A stretch of DNA of 64,000 nucleotides from Clostridium_AM sp963780135 (GCA_963780135.1 CAWAAR010000003.1:434001-498000); one strand, 5' to 3'. Numbered from the stretch's first letter, positions 25,416-34,788 are shown. The notes: generated by a model from the sequence alone, not told the origin. Translations and numbers: made by a program.

Positions 25416-26852
25416 ATGTTTGATGTAACAATTATAGGAACTGGTGCAATTGGATGTGCAATAGCTAGAGAATTGTCAAGATATAAATTAAGTACTTGTG
25501 TGGTTGAAAAGGATGTAGATATAGCAAATGGAACCACTAAAGCCAATAGTGCTATAGTACATGCTGGTTTTGATGCAAAACCAGAAAGCTTAAAAGGAAA
25601 ATTAAATGCAAAAGGAAATGCAATGTTTGATAAATTGGCAAAGGAGCTGGATTTTCCATTTAAGAGAATTGGATCTTTAGTATTGTGTTTTGACGAAAAA
25701 GATATGGGTGGACTTCATGAATTAAAGGAAAAAGGGGACAAAAATGGAGTTCCTGATCTTCAAGTAATAGATGGAAATGAAGCTAGAAAAATGGAACCTA
25801 ATTTGTCAGAAGAAGTAGTAGCGGCACTATATGCTCCAACTGGTGCAATAGTTTGTCCATACGAAATGACTATTGCATTAGGCGAGAATGCTTCAGATAA
25901 TGGTGTAGAATTTAAATTTCAGACAGAAGTAAAAGCAATAGAGAAAAGTGAAGGAAAATATATTCTAAAAACAAATAAAGGCGATATAAAAACAAGGATA
26001 GTTATAAATGCAGCTGGATTGTTTTCAGATGAAATAAACAACATGGTAAGTAAAAATAAACTTAATATAATTCCAAGAAAAGGTGAATACTGTTTATTTG
26101 ATAAAGTTGTTGGAAATACGGTTTCAAGGACTATATTTCAACTACCAACTAAGTTAGGAAAAGGAGTATTAGTAACACCAACAGTTGATGGAAACTTACT
26201 TGTTGGACCTAATGCTGCAGAGATAGAAGATAAAACAGATTTAACTACAACAAATGAAGGCATTTGTGAAATAGTATCAAAAGCAGCTTTAAGTGTTAAA
26301 GAAATACCAATGAGACAATTGATTACATCTTTTTCAGGACTTAGAGCACACTCAACAAAAGATGATTTTATAATTGGAGAACCAGAAGATGCAGAAAACT
26401 TTATAAATGCTGCAGGAATAGAATCACCAGGTCTTTCAAGTGCTCCAGCTATAGCTGAAATGATTAGTGACATGGTAGTTAGAAAATTAAATCCAGGCAA
26501 AAATGAACAGTTTAATCCAATAAGAGAAGGCATACCTAAGTTTAGGGAAATGAATAATGAAGATAGAAAGAAACTTATAGCTAAAGATTCTAGGTATGGA
26601 AAAATAGTTTGTAGATGTGAAACTGTTACTGAAGGAGAAATTATAAACTCTATAAAAAGAACATTAGGTGCAACTACACTTGATGGTGTTAAAAAGAGGA
26701 CTAGAGCAGGAATGGGAAGATGCCAAGCTGGTTTTTGCTCAACAAAAATAGTTGAAATTTTAGCAAAAGAACTTGGAGTACCATGCACTGATGTAACTAA
26801 ATTTGGTGGTGAGTCAAAGGTACTAATAGGTAAGGATAAAGAAAGCATCTAA
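25416..26852 (+). CDS. FAD-dependent glycerol-3-phosphate dehydrogenase-type oxidoreductase with BFD-like domain
   Basis: The 478-residue protein begins with a Rossmann FAD motif (GTGAIGCAIA) of the DAO family. It ends in a BFD-like [2Fe-2S] domain with C399, C401, C436 and C441. This is the layout of the GlpA subunit of anaerobic glycerol-3-phosphate dehydrogenase, which makes dihydroxyacetone phosphate. A strong GAGGAGG site lies before the ATG. It is followed by a second flavoprotein and a DUF1667 protein, together forming a three-gene complex widely seen in clostridia. Substrate is inferred from family and context. Confidence 0.85.
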   Translation: MFDVTIIGTGAIGCAIARELSRYKLSTCVVEKDVDIANGTTKANSAIVHAGFDAKPESLKGKLNAKGNAMFDKLAKELDFPFKRIGSLVLCFDEKDMGGLHELKEKGDKNGVPDLQVIDGNEARKMEPNLSEEVVAALYAPTGAIVCPYEMTIALGENASDNGVEFKFQTEVKAIEKSEGKYILKTNKGDIKTRIVINAAGLFSDEINNMVSKNKLNIIPRKGEYCLFDKVVGNTVSRTIFQLPTKLGKGVLVTPTVDGNLLVGPNAAEIEDKTDLTTTNEGICEIVSKAALSVKEIPMRQLITSFSGLRAHSTKDDFIIGEPEDAENFINAAGIESPGLSSAPAIAEMISDMVVRKLNPGKNEQFNPIREGIPKFREMNNEDRKKLIAKDSRYGKIVCRCETVTEGEIINSIKRTLGATTLDGVKKRTRAGMGRCQAGFCSTKIVEILAKELGVPCTDVTKFGGESKVLIGKDKESI

Positions 26853-26908
26853 TTAATTAGGAAATAACATAAAATATATATATTTTATAATATTTGGAGG
26901 GTTAGAAA

Positions 26909-28168
26909 ATGCAAGAATATGATATAGTGGTAATCGGTGGTGGCCCAGCAGGACTTGCAGCTGCAGTTTCAGCTAAAGAGCAAGGAATAGATAACATTAT
27001 AATATTAGAAAGAGACAATCAATTGGGTGGAATATTAAATCAATGTATTCATAATGGTTTTGGACTTCATACTTTTAAAGAGGAATTAACAGGTCCTGAA
27101 TATGCCCAAAGGTTTATAGATAAAGTTGTAGATATGAAAATACCATACAAATTAAATACAATGGTACTTGACTTAAATGAGGATAAGGTTATTACAGCAG
27201 TCAATGAAGAAGATGGAATAATTGAAATAAAAGCTAAGTCTGTAATTTTAGCTATGGGATGTAGAGAAAGACCAAGAGGAGCAATAAACATACCAGGAAG
27301 TAGATCTGCAGGAATATATACTGCAGGAACAGCCCAAAAGTTTGTTAATGTAGAAGGATATATGCCTGGAAAAGAAGTTGTTATATTAGGTTCAGGAGAT
27401 ATTGGACTTATAATGGCAAGAAGAATGACACTTGAAGGAGCAAAAGTTAAAGCAGTAGTTGAACTTATGCCATATTCAGGTGGACTAAAGAGAAATATAG
27501 TACAATGTCTTGATGATTTTGGAATACCTTTAAAATTAAGTTATACAGTAACTAATATAAAGGGCAAGGATAGAGTTGAAGGAGTTACTATAGCAGAAGT
27601 AGGTAAGGATAGAAAACCAGTAAAAGGAACAGAAGAATATATTCCTTGTGATACATTGCTTCTTTCTGTTGGATTGCTTCCAGAAAATGAACTTTCAAGA
27701 AAAGCTAATGTTAAGCTTTCAAATATAACTGGAGGACCAGAGGTAGATGAAAGACTTGAAACAAATCAGGAAGGTATATTTGCTTGCGGAAATGTTCTTC
27801 ATGTCCATGATTTAGTTGATAATGTTACCATTGAAAGTATCAATGCAGGTAAAAATGCAGTTGAATATATAAAAGGAAAGAAATTTGAAGGTAAAAAGAT
27901 AGAGGTTATAGCTACAGAAGGGGTTAGATATACAGTACCTAAGTATATAAGTCCTGAAAATGTACAAGATTTAGTCCATGTTAGATTTAGAGTAGGGGAT
28001 GTATTTAAGAATAACTTCATATCAGTGTATTTTGATAATGAGAGAGAAATGCATATAAAGAAGAGAATACTTACTCCAGGAGAAATGGAAACAGTGAAGC
28101 TTACTAAAGCTGTATTTGCAAAATATCCAAATTGCGAAAAAATCACTATTAAAGTAGAGAGGGAGTAG
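26909..28168 (+). CDS. NAD(P)/FAD-dependent oxidoreductase, second subunit of the glp-type complex
   Basis: The 419-residue flavoprotein has an N-terminal FAD motif GGGPAGLAAA and an internal NAD motif GSGDIGLIMARR. AMGCRERPRGA and CGNVLHVHDLVD near the C-terminus are typical of the pyridine nucleotide-disulfide oxidoreductases paired with GlpA-type proteins. It lacks a CxxxxC redox disulfide. A GGAGGG site precedes the ATG, and the DUF1667 gene begins 5 bp after its stop. It probably passes electrons from the G3P-oxidising subunit to NAD(P) or a quinone-independent acceptor. Confidence 0.85.
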   Translation: MQEYDIVVIGGGPAGLAAAVSAKEQGIDNIIILERDNQLGGILNQCIHNGFGLHTFKEELTGPEYAQRFIDKVVDMKIPYKLNTMVLDLNEDKVITAVNEEDGIIEIKAKSVILAMGCRERPRGAINIPGSRSAGIYTAGTAQKFVNVEGYMPGKEVVILGSGDIGLIMARRMTLEGAKVKAVVELMPYSGGLKRNIVQCLDDFGIPLKLSYTVTNIKGKDRVEGVTIAEVGKDRKPVKGTEEYIPCDTLLLSVGLLPENELSRKANVKLSNITGGPEVDERLETNQEGIFACGNVLHVHDLVDNVTIESINAGKNAVEYIKGKKFEGKKIEVIATEGVRYTVPKYISPENVQDLVHVRFRVGDVFKNNFISVYFDNEREMHIKKRILTPGEMETVKLTKAVFAKYPNCEKITIKVERE

Positions 28169-28173
28169 TAAAA

Positions 28174-28542
28174 ATGAATACAAGAGATTTAGTATGTATT
28201 GGATGTCCTATGGGATGCCAACTTCAAGTTAAGTTAGAAGGCGACAAAGTTATAGAAGTAAGTGGAAATACCTGTAAGAAGGGTGAAGAGTATGGTGAAA
28301 AAGAATGCACCAATCCTACAAGAATAGTAACCTCTTCTGTATATGTAGAAGGCGGAGTTATTGATGTAGTTCCTGTTAAAACTGAAAGTGATATACCAAA
28401 GGGAAAGATATTTGATTGTGTAAAAGCATTAAAAGGAATAGTAGTAAAAGCACCTGTAAATATTGGAGATACAATAGTAGAAAATATAGCAGGAACAAGT
28501 GTTAATATTATAGCAACAAGAAAAATAGATAAGGCTATTTAA
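28174..28542 (+). CDS. DUF1667 iron-sulfur protein, third subunit of the glp-type complex
   Basis: This 122-residue protein has a cysteine-rich N-terminus (C8, C11, C15, C34, C45; motif CIGCPMGCQL), a likely Fe-S site, followed by a conserved VPVKT segment. DUF1667 proteins regularly follow the two flavoproteins encoded upstream. Translation is probably coupled to the upstream gene, whose stop is 5 bp before the ATG with GAGAGGGAG overlapping. Confidence 0.85.
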   Translation: MNTRDLVCIGCPMGCQLQVKLEGDKVIEVSGNTCKKGEEYGEKECTNPTRIVTSSVYVEGGVIDVVPVKTESDIPKGKIFDCVKALKGIVVKAPVNIGDTIVENIAGTSVNIIATRKIDKAI

Positions 28543-28560
28543 TAGCTTAATAAATTATAT

Positions 28561-28600
28561 AAAGGTAACCAATTCAGAAAATGAATTGGTTACCTTTATT
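28561..28600. terminator. bidirectional terminator between converging genes
   Basis: A 16-bp perfect hairpin (AAAGGTAACCAATTCA / its complement at 28582-28597, loop GAAAA) lies between the glp-type operon and the converging L,D-transpeptidase gene. A-rich and T-rich flanks suit both directions. Confidence 0.8.
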
Positions 28601-28651
28601 AAGTCATATGAAAGTTGAATATTAATATGTAGTTAGAATACAAAAAATATT

Positions 28652-29353
28652 TTAATCAATTAAATGTACATCAAGTTTACGATAAAAATTGGAACTTATA
28701 GTATCAGATATAGGAAGAGAATTTTGTTTTTGAAAGTTATGAACTATGGATTTAAAATAGTCATTATAAATACCATTAGGTTTAGATTTATAGTAGCCTT
28801 TTGCTTGCAGCATAATTTGAATTTGATATACGTCTGATCCTATCATTCCAGGCTTTAATACTCTAAGGCATTCTCCGAAGTTTCCATAAGGGCCTCCCCA
28901 AATAATAACAGGGGTGCCATAAGGAATAATTTTATATAGTTCCGCCACATCTGAATTTCTCATTCTTATACAGCCATGTGATGAATTCCAACCTATAGAG
29001 GTTGGATGTAATGTGCCATGTATGCCAAACTTACCCCAGGGCACATTAAAACCCATCCAATAGCCTCCAAAGCCATCACCCCAAGTATCTTTTGATGTTA
29101 TTTTCCATGTGCCTAAAGGAGAAGGAGTACTGGGCTTTCCACCTGCAACTTGGTAAATTTTAAATTGAATACCATCCTTAAAAACTGTTAAATTATTAGA
29201 AGAAACATCAACTACAATTACATAATTGATTTTTGATTTGTTTGTATTAAAACTATTTCTATTAGGTAACAATTTATATCCTACGTATATTAATATAGCT
29301 TCAACAATTAATATTAAGGTTAAAATTATTAGTAATTTTTTAAAGTTTGACAT
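28652..29353 (-). CDS. L,D-transpeptidase (YkuD) with peptidoglycan-binding domain
   Basis: The 233-residue protein has an N-terminal membrane anchor (residues 7-26). A YkuD catalytic domain follows with H112, H126, C128 and R130 in SSHGCIRMR, and then a C-terminal peptidoglycan-binding domain with KPGMIGSDVYQIQ and NGIYNDY. It would form 3-3 cross-links or attach proteins in the cell wall. The start ATG follows a run of G that serves as ribosome site, and this run lies inside a hairpin (29355-29393). It is downstream of the flavin reductase gene on the same strand with a 46-bp gap. Confidence 0.9.
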   Translation of the reverse strand: MSNFKKLLIILTLILIVEAILIYVGYKLLPNRNSFNTNKSKINYVIVVDVSSNNLTVFKDGIQFKIYQVAGGKPSTPSPLGTWKITSKDTWGDGFGGYWMGFNVPWGKFGIHGTLHPTSIGWNSSHGCIRMRNSDVAELYKIIPYGTPVIIWGGPYGNFGECLRVLKPGMIGSDVYQIQIMLQAKGYYKSKPNGIYNDYFKSIVHNFQKQNSLPISDTISSNFYRKLDVHLID

Positions 29354-29354
29354 A

Positions 29355-29393
29355 AAATCCCCCCCTATATATTTTATGAAAGAGAGGGGATTT
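29355..29393 (-). promoter_or_regulatory. hairpin occluding the ribosome site of the L,D-transpeptidase gene
   Basis: On the minus strand AAATCCCC and GGGGATTT pair across a 23-nt loop, and the GGGG arm is the Shine-Dalgarno of the gene starting at 29353. TTTT follows immediately. It could act as a weak terminator for the upstream gene and as a translational brake for this one. Confidence 0.55.
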
Positions 29394-29399
29394 AAAGCA

Positions 29400-29987
29400 T
29401 TATTTTTTAAATTTATTTTTTGACTTTTTCTTTATAGAATATCCAAACTTGCCTAAAACTTTTGGGTTAAGAGAAAAGTATTCACCATGTGAATAGCATA
29501 TTAAATCTGCTTTCTCTAAATGAATTTTACCATTTTCATCCAAAAGATTTTCTTCCACATGAATAGATAAAATCTCGGCTAAAAATAGATCATGAGTTCC
29601 AAGAGGGGTAATGTTTTTAACCTTGCATTCTAAAGTAACAGGGCATTGTTTTATACCAGGAACTTCTACTTTTTCGCTACCTTCTAGTATTAAATTGCAC
29701 TGCTTTATTTTATCTATAGTTTTCCCGGATTTTACACCACAAAAATCTACAGTTTTAACCATGTCTTTAGATGGTAAATTGATTACAAATTCTCCTGATT
29801 CTTTTATGTATTCGTAAGATAGCCTTTCAGGTCTTATAGCTACAGTTATCATTGGAGGCTTAGTGCAAGCAGTACCAATCCACCCTACAGTAAATACATT
29901 TACTTTTCCATTTTTGCCTTTTGAGGTTATAAGAACTGAAGGGACAGGATTTAACATTGCACTGCCCTTAAAAGATATTTTAGTCAT
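29400..29987 (-). CDS. flavin reductase family protein (flavoredoxin-like)
   Basis: The 195-residue protein fits the flavin reductase-like FMN-binding split-barrel family: SAMLNPVPSVLIT at the N-terminus, FTVGWIGTACTKPPMITVAIRPERLS, and a middle EFVINLPS. The start at 29987 (MTKISFKG) has AAAGGGAG 7 bp upstream on the minus strand; an ATG 21 bp further upstream lies before that ribosome site. The likely role is FMN-dependent electron transfer; the partner is not visible. Confidence 0.85.
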   Translation of the reverse strand: MTKISFKGSAMLNPVPSVLITSKGKNGKVNVFTVGWIGTACTKPPMITVAIRPERLSYEYIKESGEFVINLPSKDMVKTVDFCGVKSGKTIDKIKQCNLILEGSEKVEVPGIKQCPVTLECKVKNITPLGTHDLFLAEILSIHVEENLLDENGKIHLEKADLICYSHGEYFSLNPKVLGKFGYSIKKKSKNKFKK

Positions 29988-30301
29988 GTATTTTCTCCCT
30001 TTCTTCATTTATAATACTTGTATATTATAGCATTATATAAAAGATATTGTATTAATGATACTGTATATAAAAAATGTAGATTAAATTTTATTGTATTATA
30101 CAGTATATATTGCTTGTATGATCTGATTTTTATATTGACTATGTGTAAGATAAAGTATAAAATCACACTAAAGGTGCTTAAAATGATAAAAAATGTATGC
30201 TTATATGTTAAACAAATTTGTTGTACATTAATGATAATTCTTATATTTTAAGTGTAAGAGACTTAGAAATAGAATTCAATATATAAAAAGGAGCTATGTA
30301 A

Positions 30302-30751
30302 GTGAAACGTGATGAGTTTATAAAAAAAGTGGATGATAAGATTAAGCTTATAAGAACTGAAAAAGGATATACACAGGATAAAATGGCAGAAATGCTTGGG
30401 TTAACTAAGAAGACATTAATTAATATTGAGAAGAAAAGAGGAAGCTTAGGATGGTCAACAGCAGTAACCGCATGTGTTATTTTTAAAGATAGTGAAATAA
30501 TGCAGATGACTTTTGGGGGAGATGCACAGGATATAATATTGTCACTAGCCTTTGGAGAATATAATGTGAAGGACAAGGATAAAACTATGGGAGGTCATAT
30601 ATGGTGGAATGATATAAAATGCAGTGAAAACTATAAAATACAGCAAAACATAATATCTAAGCACTATAGAATTCTTGATATGGAAAACAGAAGAATATGT
30701 TCTTCTTTTGAATTACAATATATAGAAGATAGATTCAAAGAATTAGTATAA
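30302..30751 (+). CDS. XRE-family helix-turn-helix protein
   Basis: The 149-residue protein starts with a GTG preceded by AAGGAG at 9 bp. An HTH of the XRE type spans about residues 15-45 (TQDKMAEMLGLTKKTLINIE). The rest has no recognised sensor domain; it ends in a short segment rich in charged residues (FELQYIEDRFKEL). The target is unknown. It is followed after 156 bp by the DUF4912 gene. Confidence 0.75.
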   Translation: MKRDEFIKKVDDKIKLIRTEKGYTQDKMAEMLGLTKKTLINIEKKRGSLGWSTAVTACVIFKDSEIMQMTFGGDAQDIILSLAFGEYNVKDKDKTMGGHIWWNDIKCSENYKIQQNIISKHYRILDMENRRICSSFELQYIEDRFKELV

Positions 30752-30907
30752 TTAGGTGAAAATATCAGGTGAAAATCAACAAAAGATAGTAAGGCAGTAA
30801 AAGAAAGAATTATATCAATAATAAGTGTAGATTAAATGCTTTTATTAAGTGACACAATTGGAATTTAAAGTTATAATATACTTATTGTGTATTTGAGGAG
30901 GGGTTAT

Positions 30908-31384
30908 ATGAAAGCCACATTAGTCTTAATGGTGCAAAATGCAACTAGAGTTTTTTGTTATTTTAATACATCACCTATGGTTGTGAAGGAATTTGAAGAT
31001 AGATATGGTGAAAATTCCTGGAAAAATTCAAAACCAGTTTTAAAAGTGTATTTTGTAGAAGATGGTATTGCTAAAGAAAAGAAGACTATTTTTATAGATG
31101 CGTTTGCAAACAATTGGTATATAGATTTAGATAAAGATGATGTTGATGTATTTCTAAAATTGGGAAGAATGCTTCCAAATAACAGTTTTGAAGCTTTCGC
31201 AGTATCTAATACAGTTACAACTCCTAGAGAACATGAGTCAGGTGACAGTTCTGTGTATTTTGTAGACGTTTCACAAAACGTAAGCCTACAGGAGCTTCCA
31301 AAGTGTGAACAGGGAGATAGCAGCATAGTTAGTCACAAGGAACCAAAACCATATCCTTTTGGAAATATAAAAAAAAAGATCTAA
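30908..31384 (+). CDS. DUF4912 domain protein
   Basis: The 158-residue protein carries the DUF4912 pattern: MVQNATRVFCYFNTSP near the start, then a domain ending in FLKLGRMLPNNSFEAFAVSNTV, and a low-complexity polar tail. DUF4912 proteins are often encoded beside GH57 glucan enzymes and are thought to have a carbohydrate-related role, which is the arrangement here. The ATG at 30908 follows GAGGAGGGG; an in-frame upstream ATG would include that ribosome site within the gene. Confidence 0.75.
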   Translation: MKATLVLMVQNATRVFCYFNTSPMVVKEFEDRYGENSWKNSKPVLKVYFVEDGIAKEKKTIFIDAFANNWYIDLDKDDVDVFLKLGRMLPNNSFEAFAVSNTVTTPREHESGDSSVYFVDVSQNVSLQELPKCEQGDSSIVSHKEPKPYPFGNIKKKI

Positions 31385-31408
31385 TTATCTAGAAATAATA
31401 ATTAGATC
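31378..31408 (+). promoter_or_regulatory. stem-loop overlapping the stop of the DUF4912 gene
   Basis: GATCTAATTAT and ATAATTAGATC can form an 11-bp stem around the stop codon. It is AT-rich and lacks an immediate T-run. It may partially separate the DUF4912 and GH57 messages. Confidence 0.35.
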
Positions 31409-31517
31409 AAATTACTATTATGATGAATTTTTTTATAACCACTTAAAAGAATTGAGAGAAAAATACATTTTAAATTCATCTAATTCTTCACCTACAAAAT
31501 AAATAGGGGGTTAAAAA

Positions 31518-33107
31518 ATGGAAAAGGCTTGTGTTTCAATAGTACTTCATAGCCATATGCCGTTTATAAGGCATCCTGAAATAAAAGATGCCATGGAAGA
31601 AAGATGGCTTTTTGAAGCTATGAGTGAGTGCTATATACCATTAATAGAAGTATATGATAATCTTATAAAGGATGAAATAAACTTTAAAATTACCATGTCT
31701 ATTACTCCAACACTTATGTTTATGTTAGAAGATGAATATTTAAATACAAGATATACAGAGTACCTTACAAAATCCATAAAGTTATCAGAAAAAGAAATTA
31801 TAAGAACGAAGAGTGATAAGAAGTTAAATGAATTAGCACAATTCTACAATGAAAGATTTAAGGACTTAATGAAAATATACAATAGCTATCATTGTAATTT
31901 AATGAATGCTTTTAAAAAATTTGAAAAACTAGGATATTTAGAAATAATAACTTGTGCAGCAACTCATGGCTTATTACCGCTTTTAATGGTTAATCCAGAA
32001 ACTGTTAAAGCACAAATAGCAACAGGAGTACAATCATACATAGACTGTATTGGACATGGTCCTAAAGGAATATGGTTACCTGAATGTGCATATACTTATT
32101 CACTGGATTCTATACTTAAAGAATTTGGGATAAATTACTTCATATCCGAAAGTAAAGCTGTTCTTAATGCTTCTCCTAAACCTAAATATGGAACGTATGC
32201 TCCAATAGCTATGCCAAATGGAGTATGCACTTTTGGAAGAGATATGGAATCTTCCTATCAAGTGTGGAGTGATTTTATTGGGTATCCAGGAGATTTTAAT
32301 TATAGAGAATTTTATAAGGACATAGGTTACGAATTACCAGAAGATTATTTAAAACCATATATGAATGAAGATGGCATAAGACTTGATACTGGTATAAAAT
32401 ATTATAAAATTACAGGAAAAACAGATAAAAAAGAATATTATAACAGAAAAGTAGCTATGGAAAAAGTAAAGGAACATGCTAAGCACTTTGCTTCAAGTAG
32501 ATATAAACAAATTAGCAATATAAGTAATCATATGGAACAAACTCCAATAATAGTTTGTCCATACGATACAGAGTTATTCGGTCATTGGTGGTTTGAAGGA
32601 CCTGACTTTATTAATGAGTTTATAAGAGTGTCTAGTGAAGCAGGGACAAACTATGAATTAACTACACCATCAGAATATTTATTAAAGTATCCTATGGTTC
32701 AATGTTGCAGTCCTTCTCCATCTAGTTGGGGAGAAAATAGTGATTTTTCTGTATGGATAAATACTTCTAATCATTGGATTTATAAAGATGTGCACCAATG
32801 TGCAGAGGCTATGATAAGGCTTGCTAATACTTATTCAGATCCTACAGAATTGCAAAAAAGGGCTTTAAATCAATCAGCTAGGGAGCTTATGCTTGCAGAG
32901 TCTTCAGACTGGCCTTTTATCATTAAAAACAATACCACTGTAGAATATGCAGTAAAAAGAGTTAATACTCATGTAGAAAGATTTAATAAGTTATATGAAG
33001 ATATAACTAAAAACTCTATTGATGTAAAATATTTAAGTAGATTGGAAGAACTAGATAATATTTTTACTAATATAAATTATAATATGTATAAGCCAAGTGT
33101 TTATTAA
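31518..33107 (+). CDS. GH57 family alpha-glucan branching enzyme-like protein
   Basis: The 529-residue enzyme has the GH57 (beta/alpha)7 barrel with HSHMPFIRHPE at the N-terminus. The likely nucleophile is E189 in GIWLPECAY, the likely acid/base is D350 in CPYDTELFGHWW, and a C-terminal DUF1957 helical domain follows. This combination fits glycogen-type 1,4-alpha-glucan branching enzymes. There is no signal peptide, so it acts on intracellular glucan. A GGGGG site precedes the ATG, and the DUF4912 gene lies 133 bp upstream. Branching rather than amylase activity is inferred from the domain layout. Confidence 0.88.
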   Translation: MEKACVSIVLHSHMPFIRHPEIKDAMEERWLFEAMSECYIPLIEVYDNLIKDEINFKITMSITPTLMFMLEDEYLNTRYTEYLTKSIKLSEKEIIRTKSDKKLNELAQFYNERFKDLMKIYNSYHCNLMNAFKKFEKLGYLEIITCAATHGLLPLLMVNPETVKAQIATGVQSYIDCIGHGPKGIWLPECAYTYSLDSILKEFGINYFISESKAVLNASPKPKYGTYAPIAMPNGVCTFGRDMESSYQVWSDFIGYPGDFNYREFYKDIGYELPEDYLKPYMNEDGIRLDTGIKYYKITGKTDKKEYYNRKVAMEKVKEHAKHFASSRYKQISNISNHMEQTPIIVCPYDTELFGHWWFEGPDFINEFIRVSSEAGTNYELTTPSEYLLKYPMVQCCSPSPSSWGENSDFSVWINTSNHWIYKDVHQCAEAMIRLANTYSDPTELQKRALNQSARELMLAESSDWPFIIKNNTTVEYAVKRVNTHVERFNKLYEDITKNSIDVKYLSRLEELDNIFTNINYNMYKPSVY

Positions 33108-33122
33108 AATATAAATGAAAAA

Positions 33123-33155
33123 TAACCCACAAATATTGTATATTTGTGGGTTTAT
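33123..33155 (+). terminator. rho-independent terminator after the GH57 gene
   Basis: A 12-bp perfect hairpin AACCCACAAATA / TATTTGTGGGTT (33124-33135 and 33141-33152) with loop TTGTA is followed by TATTA. It ends the GH57 transcript. Confidence 0.8.
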
Positions 33156-33158
33156 TAA

Positions 33159-33214
33159 ACATGAGAAAAATTCACAATTGGAATTTTGTTTGAATTAAGT
33201 AGTTTTTCTCATGT
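33159..33214 (-). terminator. terminator of the DEAD-box helicase gene
   Basis: ACATGAGAAAAA (33159-33170) pairs with TTTTTCTCATGT (33203-33214) over a 32-nt loop. On the minus strand the stem begins at the helicase stop codon and its distal arm ends in a short T-run. Confidence 0.6.
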
Positions 33215-34788
33215 TATTTATGTGAACTTTTACTTTTTGCTACTTCTATATTAATTCTTCTACCGTTTAGTCTTTTACCGCTACTTTTTGTTAAAACTGT
33301 TTCAAGTAAGTTTTCAGGTACATCTATAAAAGTAAATTTATCGAAGATATCTATATCACCAATTTCATTTACATCTACATCAGAAGTTTCTTCTAAAAAG
33401 TTAAGTATTTTAACAGGAGTAACTTTATCAATTCTACCTACAGATAAAAATAATCTTATAGGTTTAGTTGATTTTAAAGGATCTTCAGCATGATCAAAAT
33501 TAAATTCTCTATCAAAAAGCATTTTCATAAGAGCAGCAGCTACATCTACTAAATTATAATCTTCATCTAAACCAGTTGCTACAGGAATAAAGTCTTTATA
33601 GTCTTTTTGTTCTAAAGTATTTTTTACATCTCGTAGCATACTATTATACTTAGCTTCAAAAATTTCATCTAAAGTAGGAATTTCTTTTCTCTTGATTTTG
33701 CTTTTTGTGAATTTTTCTAATTGTTTTATCATAATATACTCTCTAGGAGTTACAAGAGAATAAGCTATACCTTCTTTGTTTGCTCTTCCTGTTCTTCCTA
33801 TTCTGTGTACATAAGATTCCATATCTTGAGGTAAATCATAATTTATTACATGGGTTACATCATCAACGTCAATACCTCTAGCAGCTACATCAGTGGCAAC
33901 TAAGAAATCTAAAGAACTTTCTTTAAATTTTCTCAAAGTATTCAATCTTTGATTTTGACCCATATCACCATGCATACCTTCAACATTATAGCCTCTTCCT
34001 TGCATAGCTTCTACTAACTCATCTACGCCTCTTTTAGTTTTACAAAAGATTATAGAACTAGAAGGTTCATCTATGTCTATAATTCTGCATAAGGATTCAA
34101 ACCTATCTCTATGTTTAATTTCATAGTAGTATTGTTTGATTTTTTCAACAGTTAAAGAATTTTTAACTATTTGTATATGTTTCACTTCATTTTTCATATA
34201 TTTAGAAGCAAGTTTTTTTATTTCATTTGGCATAGTTGCAGAGAAAAGAAGAGTCTGCCTATCTTTATTCAATGCTTTAAGAATTTCTTCTATATCATCT
34301 ATAAATCCCATATTAAGCATTTCATCAGATTCGTCTAAAACTAAGAATTTAACACCACTTAAATCTAAAGTATTTCTTCTTATATGATCTAAAATTCTGC
34401 CAGGAGTACCTACAACTACATCTACTCCTCTTCTTAAGGATTTAATTTGTCTATCAATTGGCTGGCCACCGTATATAGGAAGTAATTTGGTCTTTTTGAA
34501 TTTTGCAATACGAGCTAACTCATCATTTACTTGGATTGCTAGTTCTCTTGTAGGGGTAAGGACTAGTGCTGATATTTTACCATCAGGTTCTATTTGACTT
34601 AATACTGGAGCTCCAAAAGCTAAAGTTTTACCTGTACCAGTTTGTGCTTGACCTATCATGTCATTACCTGATAAAATTACAGGTATCGCTTCAGCTTGGA
34701 TTTGTGAAGGTTCTTCAAAACCCATAGCGTCTATAGCCTGTAAAACCTCTTTATGGAGGTTTAAGTTACTAAATTTAATATTTTCCAT
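33214..34788 (-). CDS. DEAD-box RNA helicase with C-terminal DbpA-type RNA-binding domain
   Basis: The 524-residue protein has all the helicase core motifs: Q motif (FEEPSQIQ), motif I AQTGTGKT at 48-55, PTRELA, TPGR, motif II DESD at 152-155, SAT, and HRIGRTGR. It ends in a DbpA-like RRM-type domain (RLFLSVGRID, VDVPENLLETVL) that in related proteins binds structured rRNA. Motif II reads DESD instead of DEAD, a change known to be tolerated. The role is likely ribosome assembly or RNA turnover. The reverse-strand start is preceded by AGAGGA. Confidence 0.93.
   Translation of the reverse strand: MENIKFSNLNLHKEVLQAIDAMGFEEPSQIQAEAIPVILSGNDMIGQAQTGTGKTLAFGAPVLSQIEPDGKISALVLTPTRELAIQVNDELARIAKFKKTKLLPIYGGQPIDRQIKSLRRGVDVVVGTPGRILDHIRRNTLDLSGVKFLVLDESDEMLNMGFIDDIEEILKALNKDRQTLLFSATMPNEIKKLASKYMKNEVKHIQIVKNSLTVEKIKQYYYEIKHRDRFESLCRIIDIDEPSSSIIFCKTKRGVDELVEAMQGRGYNVEGMHGDMGQNQRLNTLRKFKESSLDFLVATDVAARGIDVDDVTHVINYDLPQDMESYVHRIGRTGRANKEGIAYSLVTPREYIMIKQLEKFTKSKIKRKEIPTLDEIFEAKYNSMLRDVKNTLEQKDYKDFIPVATGLDEDYNLVDVAAALMKMLFDREFNFDHAEDPLKSTKPIRLFLSVGRIDKVTPVKILNFLEETSDVDVNEIGDIDIFDKFTFIDVPENLLETVLTKSSGKRLNGRRINIEVAKSKSSHK

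Noticed and set aside
30018..30251. A 77-codon plus-strand frame between the flavin reductase and XRE genes
   Set aside because: Low-complexity Tyr/Ile/Leu/Cys-rich product, no convincing ribosome site; probably chance in AT-rich DNA.
34327..34338. Loss of helicase activity because motif II reads DESD instead of DEAD
   Set aside because: Changes at the third residue of motif II are common in active helicases; all other motifs are intact.
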